From CAWBVG01 sp963792175 (GTDB lineage: Bacteria; Acidobacteriota; Vicinamibacteria; Vicinamibacterales; CAVVIG01): DNA of 64,000 nucleotides. The DNA lies in the NCBI GenBank assembly GCA_963792175.1, contig CAWBVG010000034.1:62001-126000 (forward strand), in the 5' to 3' direction. A program made the translations under genes and the position numbers. The notes below the pieces were generated by a model, which was given only the letters and a program-made list of their open reading frames with translations, ran no database searches and was not told where the DNA came from. Positions 8,848 to 16,865 of this stretch are shown in pieces (position 1 is the stretch's first letter; every line of letters starts with the position of its first letter).

Positions 8848-10017
8848 TACGACAGATCGAACGCTGAGCTCGCAAGGCTCGCAGAGAAGATCAGGTCTTC
8901 CTTGCGTCCTCCGCGGGCTCTGCGTTCAAAGACCGTAGGGTCATTCGGCGGCACCAGCTCCGGCGACGGGATGAAGTTGTAGAGATGCCGCCCGACGATC
9001 TCCTGGATGACGACGTCCGGGTGTTCCTTCTCCACTTCGGCGGCATCGAAGTCGTTTTGCCAGAGATAGACCGCGCGGCTGAAGTGTTCCGACAGGAAGG
9101 GCACCAGCCGCGACACGAACGAGTCGCGGAAGATCACCGCACGCGGCAGTGACGGGTCGTCGATCTCGGTGACGAGCCGGCCTTCTTCGTCCGTCTCGTG
9201 GCCGCCTGCCGGCTCGACGACGCGCGCACGGCGCGGACGAATCGGGACCAGCGCCAGGTCGGTCTCGCGCAGCACGCGCGTCAGTCCCATCATCCCCGCG
9301 AGATCCATGCCTTCCGTCGTGCGCTCGACGGCCTCGAAGTCGTGACGCGTCCAGGCCGCCGGCGTCGGAGGGCACGCGCGCACGGACGGCGTTGATGATC
9401 TGCTGATACGCGATCAGCGCGCCGCGGTCGTTCCAGTGCGTGTCGGTCTTCTGGTAGATGCGCTCCCGCTGTTTGGCCTCGAACAGCGCCGGCCGCGGGA
9501 TCGATGGCGAGACCGGTGTCCTGGAGGGCGACGAACAGCTGATCGGCACGGGACGTGTCATGGATGCGGGCGATGGTCGAAGGGACGTCTTCGCCGTACA
9601 GCACATGGCTTGTCGGGCGCAATGGTGAAGACGTAGCCGATCCGTCGGGCCTGCAGCCAGTTCCGCGCGCGGAGCACCGCCTCGCGCCAGTTCGCGATTG
9701 CCGCGTCGTCCAACAGCTCCGCGTTCGCGTAGTCTTCCACCGCCTTGTCGTCCGCGTAGAAGAACCAGCCGTCGTGCCCGGCGATCACGGCCGCCGACGG
9801 TGAGACGCCAAGCCAGAACAGGCGGCTTTCGCCGTACCAGCGCACCAGCGCCGACCTGAACCCGAAATGATCGTCGAACCAGGCGGTCGAGACCATCCTT
9901 CCAGGTCGCCAGCTCCCGATGTTCGGCGCCTGGATCTGCGCCATCGACGCCGGCGAGGTTCGCCGCCAGCGGCAGCGAGATGATGACGACGAAGATGGCG
10001 GTGAGCGCGCGGTTCAT
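8805..10017 (-). pseudogene. AlgJ/AlgX-like polysaccharide O-acetyltransferase (about four frame disruptions)
   Basis: From ATG 10017 the protein opens with a membrane anchor (MNRALTAIFVVIISLPLAAN). Pieces in four successive frames then give NIGSW...WFDDHFGFRS, GWFFYADDKAVEDYAN, VLYGEDVPS, KTDTHWNDRGALIAY, and FRDSFVSRLVPFLSEHF...YLWQNDF. KTDTHWN and RDSF are the Asp-His and Ser elements of the SGNH-like AlgJ/AlgX/PatB fold that passes acetyl groups to exported polysaccharide. Slips lie near 9950, 9610, 9500 and 9375, each equivalent to one extra base. The tail after IPSPELVPP is encoded by the repeat at 8859-8927. The gene overlaps the MBOAT gene (TGATG at 10015-10019), so the pair is an operon. 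Sequencing error is as likely as decay. Confidence 0.7.
8859..8927. repeat. Inverted word-repeat element, GCAGAG/CTCTGCG type
   Basis: Arms at 8859-8888 and 8898-8927 (30 bases each) match in inverted orientation at roughly three quarters of positions; both begin with gaacgc and are built of repeated CTCGCAGAG-like words. The element lies between the convergent M20 and acetyltransferase genes and encodes the odd C-terminal tail of the latter. Confidence 0.65.
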
Positions 10018-11493
10018 CAGAATCGGAAGTAGATGAACGGGTTGTAGGTGCGCGCGGCGATCGACACGATCGACGCGACCAGCAGCGCGGCAAGCGCAGT
10101 CGTGCTGGCGAGCGACACCGGCCACTCGAATGGCGGCGGCTCGGCGCGCGCCAGCCGTCGCGCGAGCGCCACCACCCACGGTGTCGAACCGATCACGCCG
10201 GCCGTGAGGGTCAGCCACAACTCGGACGTCAGATACCACCGCAGCGTGTAGATGGTGGGCGCCGGGTCAGACAGTCCGGCCATGGCGCGAAGAAACGCCA
10301 CGGCGCCCGGGAGCGTGTCCGCCCGGAAGAACACCCAGCCGATCATGACGACCAGCATGGTGTAGGCATGACGCCACACGACCATCGGATGGCCACGAAA
10401 TCGCGTGAACTCGCGAGTCAGAGATTGGTGTGTGTCTGCGTGCTTTCGTGTTTTCGCGGCTAGACAAGCGTTCGATGACCAGGAACGTCCCGTGCCACAG
10501 CCCCCAGATCACGAAATTCCAGCTGGCGCCGTGCCACAGGCCGCACAGGAAGAAGACCGTGACCAGATTGCGGTAGCGCCGTGCCGGGCTGACGCGGTTG
10601 CCGCCAAGCGGGATGTACAGGTAATCGCGGAACCAGGTCGACAGCGAGATATGCCAGCGGCGCCAGAACTCCTGGACGCTGTCGGCGATGTAGGGCCAGC
10701 GAAAGTTTTCGGGAAAACGGAATCCAAACATCCGGCCGAGCCCGATCGCCATGTCGGAGTAGCCGGAAAAGTCGAAATAGATCTGCAGCGTGTAGCAGGT
10801 GAGGCCGAGCCAGGCGTGTCCCGTCGACAGCTCCGCGACCGGCATGGCGAAGATGCGATCGGCCGGTCCGGCGACGACGTTGGCGACGAGCACTTTCTTG
10901 GCGAGGCCGATGATGAATCGCCGAACGCCATACCCGAAGTCGTCCACCGTCACCAGCCGCCGCGCGAGCTGATCGGCGATGTCCCGGTAACGGATGATCG
11001 GGCCGGCGATCAGCTGCGGAAAGAGCAGCAGATACAGCGCCGCATGCACCGGACTCTTCTGCGCGGTCGCGTCGCGGCGGTGCACGTCGACGACATACGA
11101 GATGGCGTGAAAGGTGAAAAAGGAGATGCCGATCGGAAGCAGCACGCGCGGCACGGCAATCGGTTGCCCGCCCGCCATTCTCAGCAGCGCGTTGACGTTG
11201 TCCGCGAAGAAGTTGGCGTACTTGAAGACGCCGAGCACCGTGAGGTTGACGGCAATCGCGAACGGCAGCCAGCGCGGGTTGCGGCTGACGAGAATCGCCA
11301 TCCAGTAGTTGAAGGCGATCGAACCGAGCATCAGCCAGGTGAAGCTGCCGCCGCCGGTGGCGTAGAAGAGGACGCTCGCGACCAGCAGCAGCCAGTTGCC
11401 GTAGGCCCCGTGCTCGCGCGAGCCGGTGACGAAATACAGCGCCAGGAGAACGGGCAGAAACAGAAAGAGGAAGGTTGGCTCTGTGAACAGCAA
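10017..11493 (-). CDS. MBOAT family O-acyltransferase, AlgI-like (in-CDS repeat, frame disruption)
   Basis: ATG 11493 opens a polytopic membrane protein (MLFTEPTFLFLFLPVLLALY) with the MBOAT signature WRRWHISLSTWFRDYLYIPL and the active-site His region CGLWHGASWNFVIWGLWHG. It moves acyl groups across the inner membrane to the partner encoded downstream. Between LVIERL and HAYTMLVVMIGWVFFRAD an inverted word repeat (10392-10470) interrupts the usual loop. The frame changes there, and the last 120 residues lie in the adjacent frame ending at 10017. About 480 residues in total, the usual size. Likely role: O-acetylation of an exopolysaccharide. Confidence 0.85.
10392..10470. repeat. Inverted word-repeat element inside the MBOAT gene, CACGAAAA type
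   Basis: Left arm near 10392-10418 (cgaaatcgcgtgaactcgcg) and right arm 10443-10470 (gcgtgctttcgtgttttcgc) are imperfect inverted copies built from the CACGAAAA word also used at 23061-23120 and 50614-50647. The element lies in a loop between two conserved MBOAT segments. Confidence 0.6.
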
Positions 11494-11506
11494 GCGGACT
11501 CTCGGA

Positions 11507-11527
11507 CGGGGCTAGGGGCTCGGGGCC
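11507..11527. repeat. CTAGGGGC-type repeat fragment
   Basis: The sequence gggctaggggctcggggcc between the start of the MBOAT gene and the end of the methyltransferase gene is one arm of the CTAGCCCC-word element seen in full at 44092-44198. Confidence 0.45.
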
Positions 11528-11540
11528 AGCAGCCGCTGAC

Positions 11541-12215
11541 TCACAACGTTGGGGTGAAGATCAGGATGTGCTGGCGCGGCAGCGCCTCGTCGACCTTCGC
11601 AAGCGTGAAGCCTTCGGCCTCGAGCTCCATCTTCGCCTCGGCGACGCTCATCTTGTGCTCGAACTTGATCGGAATGGTCGGATCCTCCTTGCGGTACTCG
11701 AGCAGCACGAGGCGGCCGCCCGGTTTGAGCGCCGCGCGCAGGCGCCGCAGCATCGCCTGCGGCTGCGAGAGCTCGTGATACACGTCGACCATGATCTCGA
11801 GATCCACCGACGCGGCATCGAGCTTCGGATCGTCGATCGTCCCCTGCACCAGCGTGACATTCGTGATGTTCCGCTGTGCCAGCCGCCGACCGAGGATCTG
11901 CAGCATTTGCGGCTGCAGGTCGTTGGCGAACACGCGGCCGGTCGGCCCGACGCGCGCCGACAACCGCTCGGTGATGAACCCCGAGCCGGCGCCGATGTCG
12001 GCGACCGACGCGCCCTTGGGAATCTTCAGGACGTTGAGCGCGATGTCCGGCGCCTCTTCTTCGTCCCGCTCGGATCGTTCCAGCCAGTCCGCGCCCTGAT
12101 ACCCCATCACCGGCGCGAAGCGGCGGCCGCTGATGGGGTGGACGCCCGGCGCCTGCGCCGCGACCACCACCGCCAGCAGCAGCGCGATCGGGGCGCTCCA
12201 CGTCAGCCGCTTCAT
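11541..12215 (-). CDS. Exported class I SAM-dependent methyltransferase
   Basis: ATG 12215 gives a 224-residue protein with a signal peptide (APIALLLAVVVAAQAPG) and a Rossmann methyltransferase domain: motif I VADIGAGSGF, motif II region VFANDLQPQ, the DVYHELSQP stretch, and PGGRLVLLEYRKEDP. Acidobacterial genomes often carry such exported methyltransferases; the substrate is unknown. Its start codon lies only 19 bases from the divergent start at 12235, so its promoter must overlap the coding sequence or leader of that neighbour. Confidence 0.85.
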   Translation of the reverse strand: MKRLTWSAPIALLLAVVVAAQAPGVHPISGRRFAPVMGYQGADWLERSERDEEEAPDIALNVLKIPKGASVADIGAGSGFITERLSARVGPTGRVFANDLQPQMLQILGRRLAQRNITNVTLVQGTIDDPKLDAASVDLEIMVDVYHELSQPQAMLRRLRAALKPGGRLVLLEYRKEDPTIPIKFEHKMSVAEAKMELEAEGFTLAKVDEALPRQHILIFTPTL

Positions 12216-12234
12216 GTCAGTAGAATATCAACTA

Positions 12235-12774
12235 ATGACCGAGACGACGCTCACTCCTTCGCGCCTCTGGAAACGGATGTCGTCCGACCAGCGGCAACGC
12301 GCGGCGCTCGCATTCTGGGCGGACCCGGAGGCGACCGACGACCAGGTGCAGGCCGCGTTTCTCATCGCCCAACAGAAGAAGTTCAGGCCGAAGACGGTGA
12401 TCGGCCTCGATCTCGATCGCAAGGCGAAGCACCTGGCCACGGTTGCCGGCGTCACCGACCAGATCGCGGCGCGCGCCCTCGTCACCTACCATCTCGCCGA
12501 GCAGCGCCCGATGATGGGCGCGTTCCTCGACGCGCTCGGCATCGCCCACGAGAACGGGTTGATTCAGGAAGAGAACGTCAAGCCTGACACCGCCAGGATG
12601 AAGGGCGCCGTCGAGAAAATATCGGCCGAGTTCCCGGCGGGGGACGTGCAGATCTATCTCAACACGCTTCTCTGTCAGGATCCGGAAACGTGGGGTGGAC
12701 TCGAGGAGAGCGTCAAAGGCTTCGAGGAGTCGGGGCTGGGGCTCGGGCTAGCGTCGCCTCGGGCTCGGGGCTGA
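12235..12774 (+). CDS. Conserved hypothetical protein
   Basis: ATG 12235 gives 179 residues starting MTETTLTPSRLWKRMSSDQRQ. It is a soluble alpha-helical protein with conserved-looking LAFWADPEATDDQ and KTVIGLDLDRKAKHLATV stretches. No signal peptide or known catalytic motif. The last 13 residues (GLGLGLASPRARG) come from the CTAGGGCT-word repeat at 12735-12795 that also ends the convergent AtoE gene. Divergent from the exported methyltransferase with only 19 bases between start codons. Confidence 0.75.
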   Translation: MTETTLTPSRLWKRMSSDQRQRAALAFWADPEATDDQVQAAFLIAQQKKFRPKTVIGLDLDRKAKHLATVAGVTDQIAARALVTYHLAEQRPMMGAFLDALGIAHENGLIQEENVKPDTARMKGAVEKISAEFPAGDVQIYLNTLLCQDPETWGGLEESVKGFEESGLGLGLASPRARG

Positions 12775-12795
12775 GCTAGGGTCTAGGGCTAGCCG
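12735..12795. repeat. CTAGGGCT-word repeat between convergent genes
   Basis: Runs of ggggctggggctcgggctag, then gagctagggtctagggctag, lie across the convergent stops at 12774 and 12796. This is the same vocabulary as 11507 and 44092-44198. It encodes the C-terminal tail of the plus-strand gene. Confidence 0.6.
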
Positions 12796-14307
12796 TCACA
12801 GCGGGTACGGCAGCGTCAGACCGAGCAGCGTCACCAGCACGATGACCACGGGCGTCAGCGCGAGGAAGACGACGATGGTGTAACCCATCACGTCGCGGGC
12901 CCCGAGCTTGAACAGTCCCAGCACCGGCAGCATCCAGAACGGCTGCACCAGGTTCGCCAGGGCTTCACCCAAGTCGTACGCCGATACCACCCAACCGAGG
13001 TGAACCTTCAGCGTGTGTGCGGCCGCCATCACGTACGGCGCTTCGATCACCCATTTGGATCCGCCGGACGGCACGAACACGCCGAGGACGGCGGAGTACA
13101 CGGCGACGAGGGCCGGGAATGCAGCGGCCGTCGAGAAGCGCACGAACACGGCCGCGAGACGCTCGTTCAAATGCGTGCCGGTGATGATGCCGGCAATGCC
13201 GGCATAGAACGGGAACTGAAGGATCACGCCCCAGACGGCAGGCGTCGCTTCTTGAAAGGCGCGCATCAGCCGCGCCGGCGTCTTGTGCAGCAGGAAGCCC
13301 ACGAGCAGGAACGCCAGGTTGAGGATGTTGAGATTCAGCGCGTTCAGCGGATCGCCGGCCGCCGAGAAGTAGCGCGCGAGATACGTCACACCCAAGCGCG
13401 ACGACCAGCCACGTCAGCAGCGGCGAGTGTTCCAGCCACTGGCCGGGATTCGTGGATCGTGATTCGGGATTCGCCTGACTCCCGACTCCCGAATCCCCGA
13501 CTCCCGAACTCCCGAATCCCGACTCCCGAGGTCAATTCCGAGGTCCCGCGCCGTCTTGCCTTCGCCGATGGCCGGTGTCGCCAGCCACATGACGGCGGTC
13601 ACGACGACCGTCTCGACGAGCACCGACACCAGGCTCTGCCACAGGAAGATCGTGTGCGTGAAGCCGATGATGCCGCCGGGCACCATGCCGCCCTGCGACA
13701 CGATCTCGCGGATCTGCGGCTGCAGGGCGCCGGGCGTGGCCATCTGCAGCGCCGCGGATCCGCTGAGGCCCTGGGCCCAGATGCTGCCGAGACCCAGCAC
13801 GCTGGCCGCGGCGAGCGCCCGATAGTCCACGCCTTCGACCCGGCGCGCCACTTCCTTTGCGAGCACCGCGCCGAACACCAGGCTGAATCCCCAGTTGAAC
13901 CACGACGCCACCAGGGTGAAGAACGTCACCAGTGCCACGGCTGTCCGCGGCGTCGATGGCAGGCCGGCGATGGCGCGAATGACGCGCCCCATCGGCTTTG
14001 AGGTGGCCAGCACGTGGCCGGTGATGATGATGAGCGACATCTGGAGCGTGAAAGGAATCAGCTCCCAGAAACCGCGCCCCCAGGCGTCGACTGTCTGAGC
14101 CAGCGATGCCGGCGTCGCGACGAGCGCGCCGCCGAGGACGATGAAGGTGGCGAGCAGGGCGAAGATGAACGCGTCGGGAATCCAGCGCTCGGACCATGCG
14201 GTGAGCGCCAGCGCGAGCCGGGCGATTGGTCCGGAAGACGTCACGAAGCGTTCTTCATGTCCTGGCCTGCCCTGAGCCTCGCCGAAGGGCGCGCCGTACC
14301 TTAGCAT
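12796..14307 (-). CDS. Short-chain fatty acid transporter, AtoE family (in-CDS repeat, frame disruptions)
   Basis: The protein is a polytopic transporter with WSERWIPDAFIFALLATF, GRGFWELIPFTLQMSLII, and in the C-terminal half NILNLAFLLVGFLLHKTP, PFYAGIAGIITGTH and FVPSGGSKWVIEAPYVM, the family hallmarks. It should import short-chain carboxylates such as butyrate. Between ATPAIGEGKTARDLG and LEHSPLLTWLVVALG a GGGAATC-word repeat (13442-13541) is read as a Ser/Arg/Gly-rich linker, and the frame is lost there and again near 13393. The start at 14307 includes repeat-encoded residues; GTG 14244 (VTSSGPIARLALALTAW) is the better start. Confidence 0.8.
13442..13541. repeat. Inverted GGGAATC-word repeat inside the AtoE gene
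   Basis: A short left arm (gtgattcgggattcg, about 13456) faces a longer right arm of tandem gactcccgaatccc words up to 13541. The same 7-nt vocabulary flanks the four-helix-bundle gene at 28372-28560 and 29081-29137. Here it is translated as part of an interhelical loop. Confidence 0.7.
14262..14298. repeat. CCTTCGGCGAGGCTCAGGGC-type dispersed repeat
   Basis: The stretch gccctgagcctcgccgaagg belongs to the class of short dispersed GAGGCTCAGGG elements common in environmental high-GC genomes. It supplies the first codons of the upstream-most AtoE start. Confidence 0.5.
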
Positions 14308-14318
14308 AGGGTCCGTGC

Positions 14319-15116
14319 ATGGCTGACGTGCTCCTCGCTTCGTCGCCGCTGGCTCCAGGTCGCTCGCCGGTGCGGATCCACTACCGCGACGCCGGGGACG
14401 GGCCGCCCATCGTCATCCTGCACGGCGGCTGGGGCTACGACGCGTATCCGTTCGACCATCAAATCGCCGCGCTCGCGCCCCGCCATCGGATTGTGATTCC
14501 CGACCGCACGGGTTACGGGCGCTCCGAGCCGATCGACACGCTGGCGACCACCTTTCACCAATCCGCCGCCGAGGAGACGCTCGCGGTGATCGACGCCCTT
14601 CACCTCGATCGGCCCATCCTCTGGGGGCACAGCGACGGCGCAATCGTCGCGCTGCTGATTGGACTCCAGGCGCCCGATCGGATCGCCGGCGCCATCGTCG
14701 AAGCGACTCACTACGTCAGACACAAGCCGGCCTCACGCCCGTTTTTCGAGGCCATCGTCGCGAAACCGCGCGCGCCATTTCTCGACGTGCATTCACGGAC
14801 GTGGATCCGGATCGTCGACGAGTCGGCTCCTGGCGACGACTTCTACGGCGGGCGTCTGTCCGAGTTGCGCGTTCCCGTGCTGCTCGTCCACGGCGGCCGC
14901 GATCCGCGGACGGAGCCGGGCGAGTTCGAGGCGCTGCGCGCCGCTCTTCAGACTGTTCCGTCTCGGACGCTTCTGCTCCCGGAGGGCGGCCATAGCCCTC
15001 ATAGCGAGCCCGCGACCATGGCGCAGGTGACCGTCGCGGCCGTGAGCTTCGTCGAAGAGTTGCGTCACCGCGAGTCGCCGGGTGTCATGCCTGTGACCGG
15101 TTCACCATCGAGATGA
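14319..15116 (+). CDS. Alpha/beta hydrolase
   Basis: A 265-residue cytoplasmic protein with the oxyanion loop VILHGGWGYD, the nucleophile elbow WGHSDGAIVA (GxSxG), an acid-region Asp in LLVHGGRDPRTEP, and the catalytic His in EGGHSPHSEP. Substrate unknown. Its stop overlaps the start of the ABC ATPase (ATGA at 15113), so it is the first gene of the six-gene importer operon 14319-19684 and may process the imported compound. Confidence 0.85.
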   Translation: MADVLLASSPLAPGRSPVRIHYRDAGDGPPIVILHGGWGYDAYPFDHQIAALAPRHRIVIPDRTGYGRSEPIDTLATTFHQSAAEETLAVIDALHLDRPILWGHSDGAIVALLIGLQAPDRIAGAIVEATHYVRHKPASRPFFEAIVAKPRAPFLDVHSRTWIRIVDESAPGDDFYGGRLSELRVPVLLVHGGRDPRTEPGEFEALRAALQTVPSRTLLLPEGGHSPHSEPATMAQVTVAAVSFVEELRHRESPGVMPVTGSPSR

Positions 15117-16003
15117 CCGCCCTCGAGCTGGAATCCGTCTCCAGACAATTCGTCACACCGGATGGCGGCAGCTACCGCGCGCTCGACAACGTGTCGCTGG
15201 CGATTCCCGCCGGCGCCTTCGTGGCCATCGTCGGTCCGAGCGGTTGCGGCAAGTCGACACTTCTCAACATCGCCGCCGGGCTGGTGCCGCCATCGTCCGG
15301 ATCCGTCCGGGTGAACGGGGAAGGGCTCTCGGGCCTGAACCGGCGCGCCACCTACATGTTTCAGCAGGACGCGTTGCTGCCGTGGAAGAACGTGCGCGAG
15401 AACGTCGCGCTGGGCCTGGTGCTCGCCGGCGTCGCCAGCGCCGACGCCAACGCACGGGCGAACGAGTGGCTTGCGCGCGTGGGACTCTCGGCGTTCGCCG
15501 CGCATTACCCGTCGCAGCTGAGCGGCGGGATGCGCAAGCGCGTGACGATGGCGCAGAACTGGATTCTCGATCGCGGGATGCTGCTGATGGACGAGCCGTT
15601 CAGCGCCCTCGACGTCCACACGCGGCAGCGGATGGAAACGGAGCTCCTGAACCTGTGGGAAGCAACCGCAGAGAACGCGGAGGTCGCCGAGAAGAATAAT
15701 TCTCCGCGTGCCCAGCGCTGCCGGGCCGAAGCTCGGGGAACGCCGGAGCGAAGGCCGGCTCTGCGGTTAAAGAAGACCGTGGTCTTTGTCACCCACGATC
15801 TCGAGGAGGCGATTGCGCTGGCCGACGAAGTCATCGTGCTCTCCGCCGGCCCGGCGAGCCACGTCGTCGCTCGTCACCCGGTGACGCTGGATCGCCCGCG
15901 CGACCTGTTCGAGCTCCGGACGTCGGAGGCATTCATCGACCTGTATCGATCACTGTGGGCCGTTCTTCGCGATGAAGTCATCAAGAGCCAGCGCGACGCG
16001 TAA
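15113..16003 (+). CDS. ABC transporter ATP-binding protein, SsuB/TauB type, with a 35-residue insertion
   Basis: ATG 15113 gives 296 residues with Walker A GPSGCGKST (41-49), Q-loop FQQ (Q85), signature LSGGMRKR, Walker B LLMDEPFSALD (D160) and H-loop FVTHDLEEA (H228). It powers the permease encoded next. Residues about 185-219, between TELLNLWE and KKTVVFVTHD, are an insertion absent from normal SsuB/TauB/ThiZ ATPases. Its DNA (15665-15769) consists of dispersed repeat sequence, and the reading frame is kept. Overlaps the permease start by 32 bases. Confidence 0.9.
   Translation: MTALELESVSRQFVTPDGGSYRALDNVSLAIPAGAFVAIVGPSGCGKSTLLNIAAGLVPPSSGSVRVNGEGLSGLNRRATYMFQQDALLPWKNVRENVALGLVLAGVASADANARANEWLARVGLSAFAAHYPSQLSGGMRKRVTMAQNWILDRGMLLMDEPFSALDVHTRQRMETELLNLWEATAENAEVAEKNNSPRAQRCRAEARGTPERRPALRLKKTVVFVTHDLEEAIALADEVIVLSAGPASHVVARHPVTLDRPRDLFELRTSEAFIDLYRSLWAVLRDEVIKSQRDA
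15665..15769. repeat. In-frame dispersed repeat inside the ABC ATPase gene
   Basis: About 105 bases (35 codons) of repeat: cgcagagaacgcggagg on the left, an inner copy of the GCCGAAGC...GCGAAGG element near 15728-15752, and ctctgcggttaaag on the right as an inverted partner of the left end. It lies between Walker B and the H-loop, at a surface position, without breaking the frame. Confidence 0.7.
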
Positions 16004-16823
16004 CGGGGCTGTGCTGGCGTGGCAGGTCGCCGTCGGCGCGATCGCGATCGCCGCGTGGCAGACGCTCGTCACGCTGGGAGTGCTCGACGCATTCTTCGTC
16101 AGCCGCCCGTCGGACATCGCGCAGCGGCTGTCGACGTGGGTGGTCTCAGGCACGTTGTGGGGACATCTGGCGACGACGCTCGAAGAATCGCTGCTCGGCT
16201 TGACGGCGGGCGCATCGCTCGGGATCTCGCTGGGTTTCGGCTTCGCGCGATCGCCGATGGTCGCGCGCGTGTTCGATCCCTACATCAAGATGCTGAACGC
16301 GGTGCCGCGAGTCGTCCTCGCCCCGCTGTTTCTGCTGTGGTTCGGTCTCGGCATCTGGTCGAAGGTCGCACTTGCCGTCACGCTGGTGTTTTTCGTGATG
16401 TTCTTCAACACCTACCAGGGCGTTCGCGACGCGGACAAGGTGCTGATCGACAACGTGCGGATGCTGGGTGCCTCGGAACGGCAGTTGGTGCGGCATGTGC
16501 TCATCCCGAGCGCGCTGACCTGGATTTTCTCCAGCCTTCAGACGAGCCTCGGATTCGCGATGGTAGGCGCGGTTGTGGGAGAGTATCTGGGCGCGACGCG
16601 CGGTCTGGGCTATGTCATCGCTCAGGCCGAGGGCACCTTCGACACGACGGGCGTCTTTGCCGGCATGACCGTCCTCGGCGTGGTGGTCGTGATCGTCAGC
16701 GCGGGTGTGTCGCGACTGGAGCGATGGCTGCTTGAGATGGAAGGCGTGACGAGACAAGGACACAGAGGTGACGAGGACACAGAGGTCAGCACGCTGTCAC
16801 GCCGACACGCACGCGCGCGCTGA
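15972..16823 (+). CDS. ABC transporter permease, SsuC/TauC type
   Basis: A 283-residue inner-membrane permease with about six helices and the EAA-type cytoplasmic loop (DNVRMLGASERQLVRHVLIP). WKNAVPRV-like LNAVPRVVLAPLFLLWFG is also typical of the BPD_transp_1 nitrate/sulfonate/taurine group. The start overlaps the ATPase by 32 bases. The last about 28 residues after LLEMEG are encoded by the left arm of the word repeat at 16757-16865, so the natural C-terminus is probably near 16745. Confidence 0.88.
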   Translation: MKSSRASATRNGAVLAWQVAVGAIAIAAWQTLVTLGVLDAFFVSRPSDIAQRLSTWVVSGTLWGHLATTLEESLLGLTAGASLGISLGFGFARSPMVARVFDPYIKMLNAVPRVVLAPLFLLWFGLGIWSKVALAVTLVFFVMFFNTYQGVRDADKVLIDNVRMLGASERQLVRHVLIPSALTWIFSSLQTSLGFAMVGAVVGEYLGATRGLGYVIAQAEGTFDTTGVFAGMTVLGVVVVIVSAGVSRLERWLLEMEGVTRQGHRGDEDTEVSTLSRRHARAR

Positions 16824-16865
16824 CGTCCGCTTTCCTTTGTGTCCTTTGTCACCTTTGTGTCCTTT
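16757..16865. repeat. Inverted word-repeat element, GGACACAGAGG type
   Basis: Left arm about 16757-16787 (aaggacacagaggtgacgag) and right arm 16832-16865 (tttgtcacctttgtgtcctt) match in inverted orientation with about three mismatches and one indel over 30 bases. The left arm codes for the permease tail; the right arm codes for the start of the substrate-binding protein. Confidence 0.75.

Noticed and set aside
8941..10239. Single intact 432-residue gene
   Set aside because: Only short parts of this frame are protein-like; the recognisable AlgJ/AlgX segments switch through neighbouring frames.
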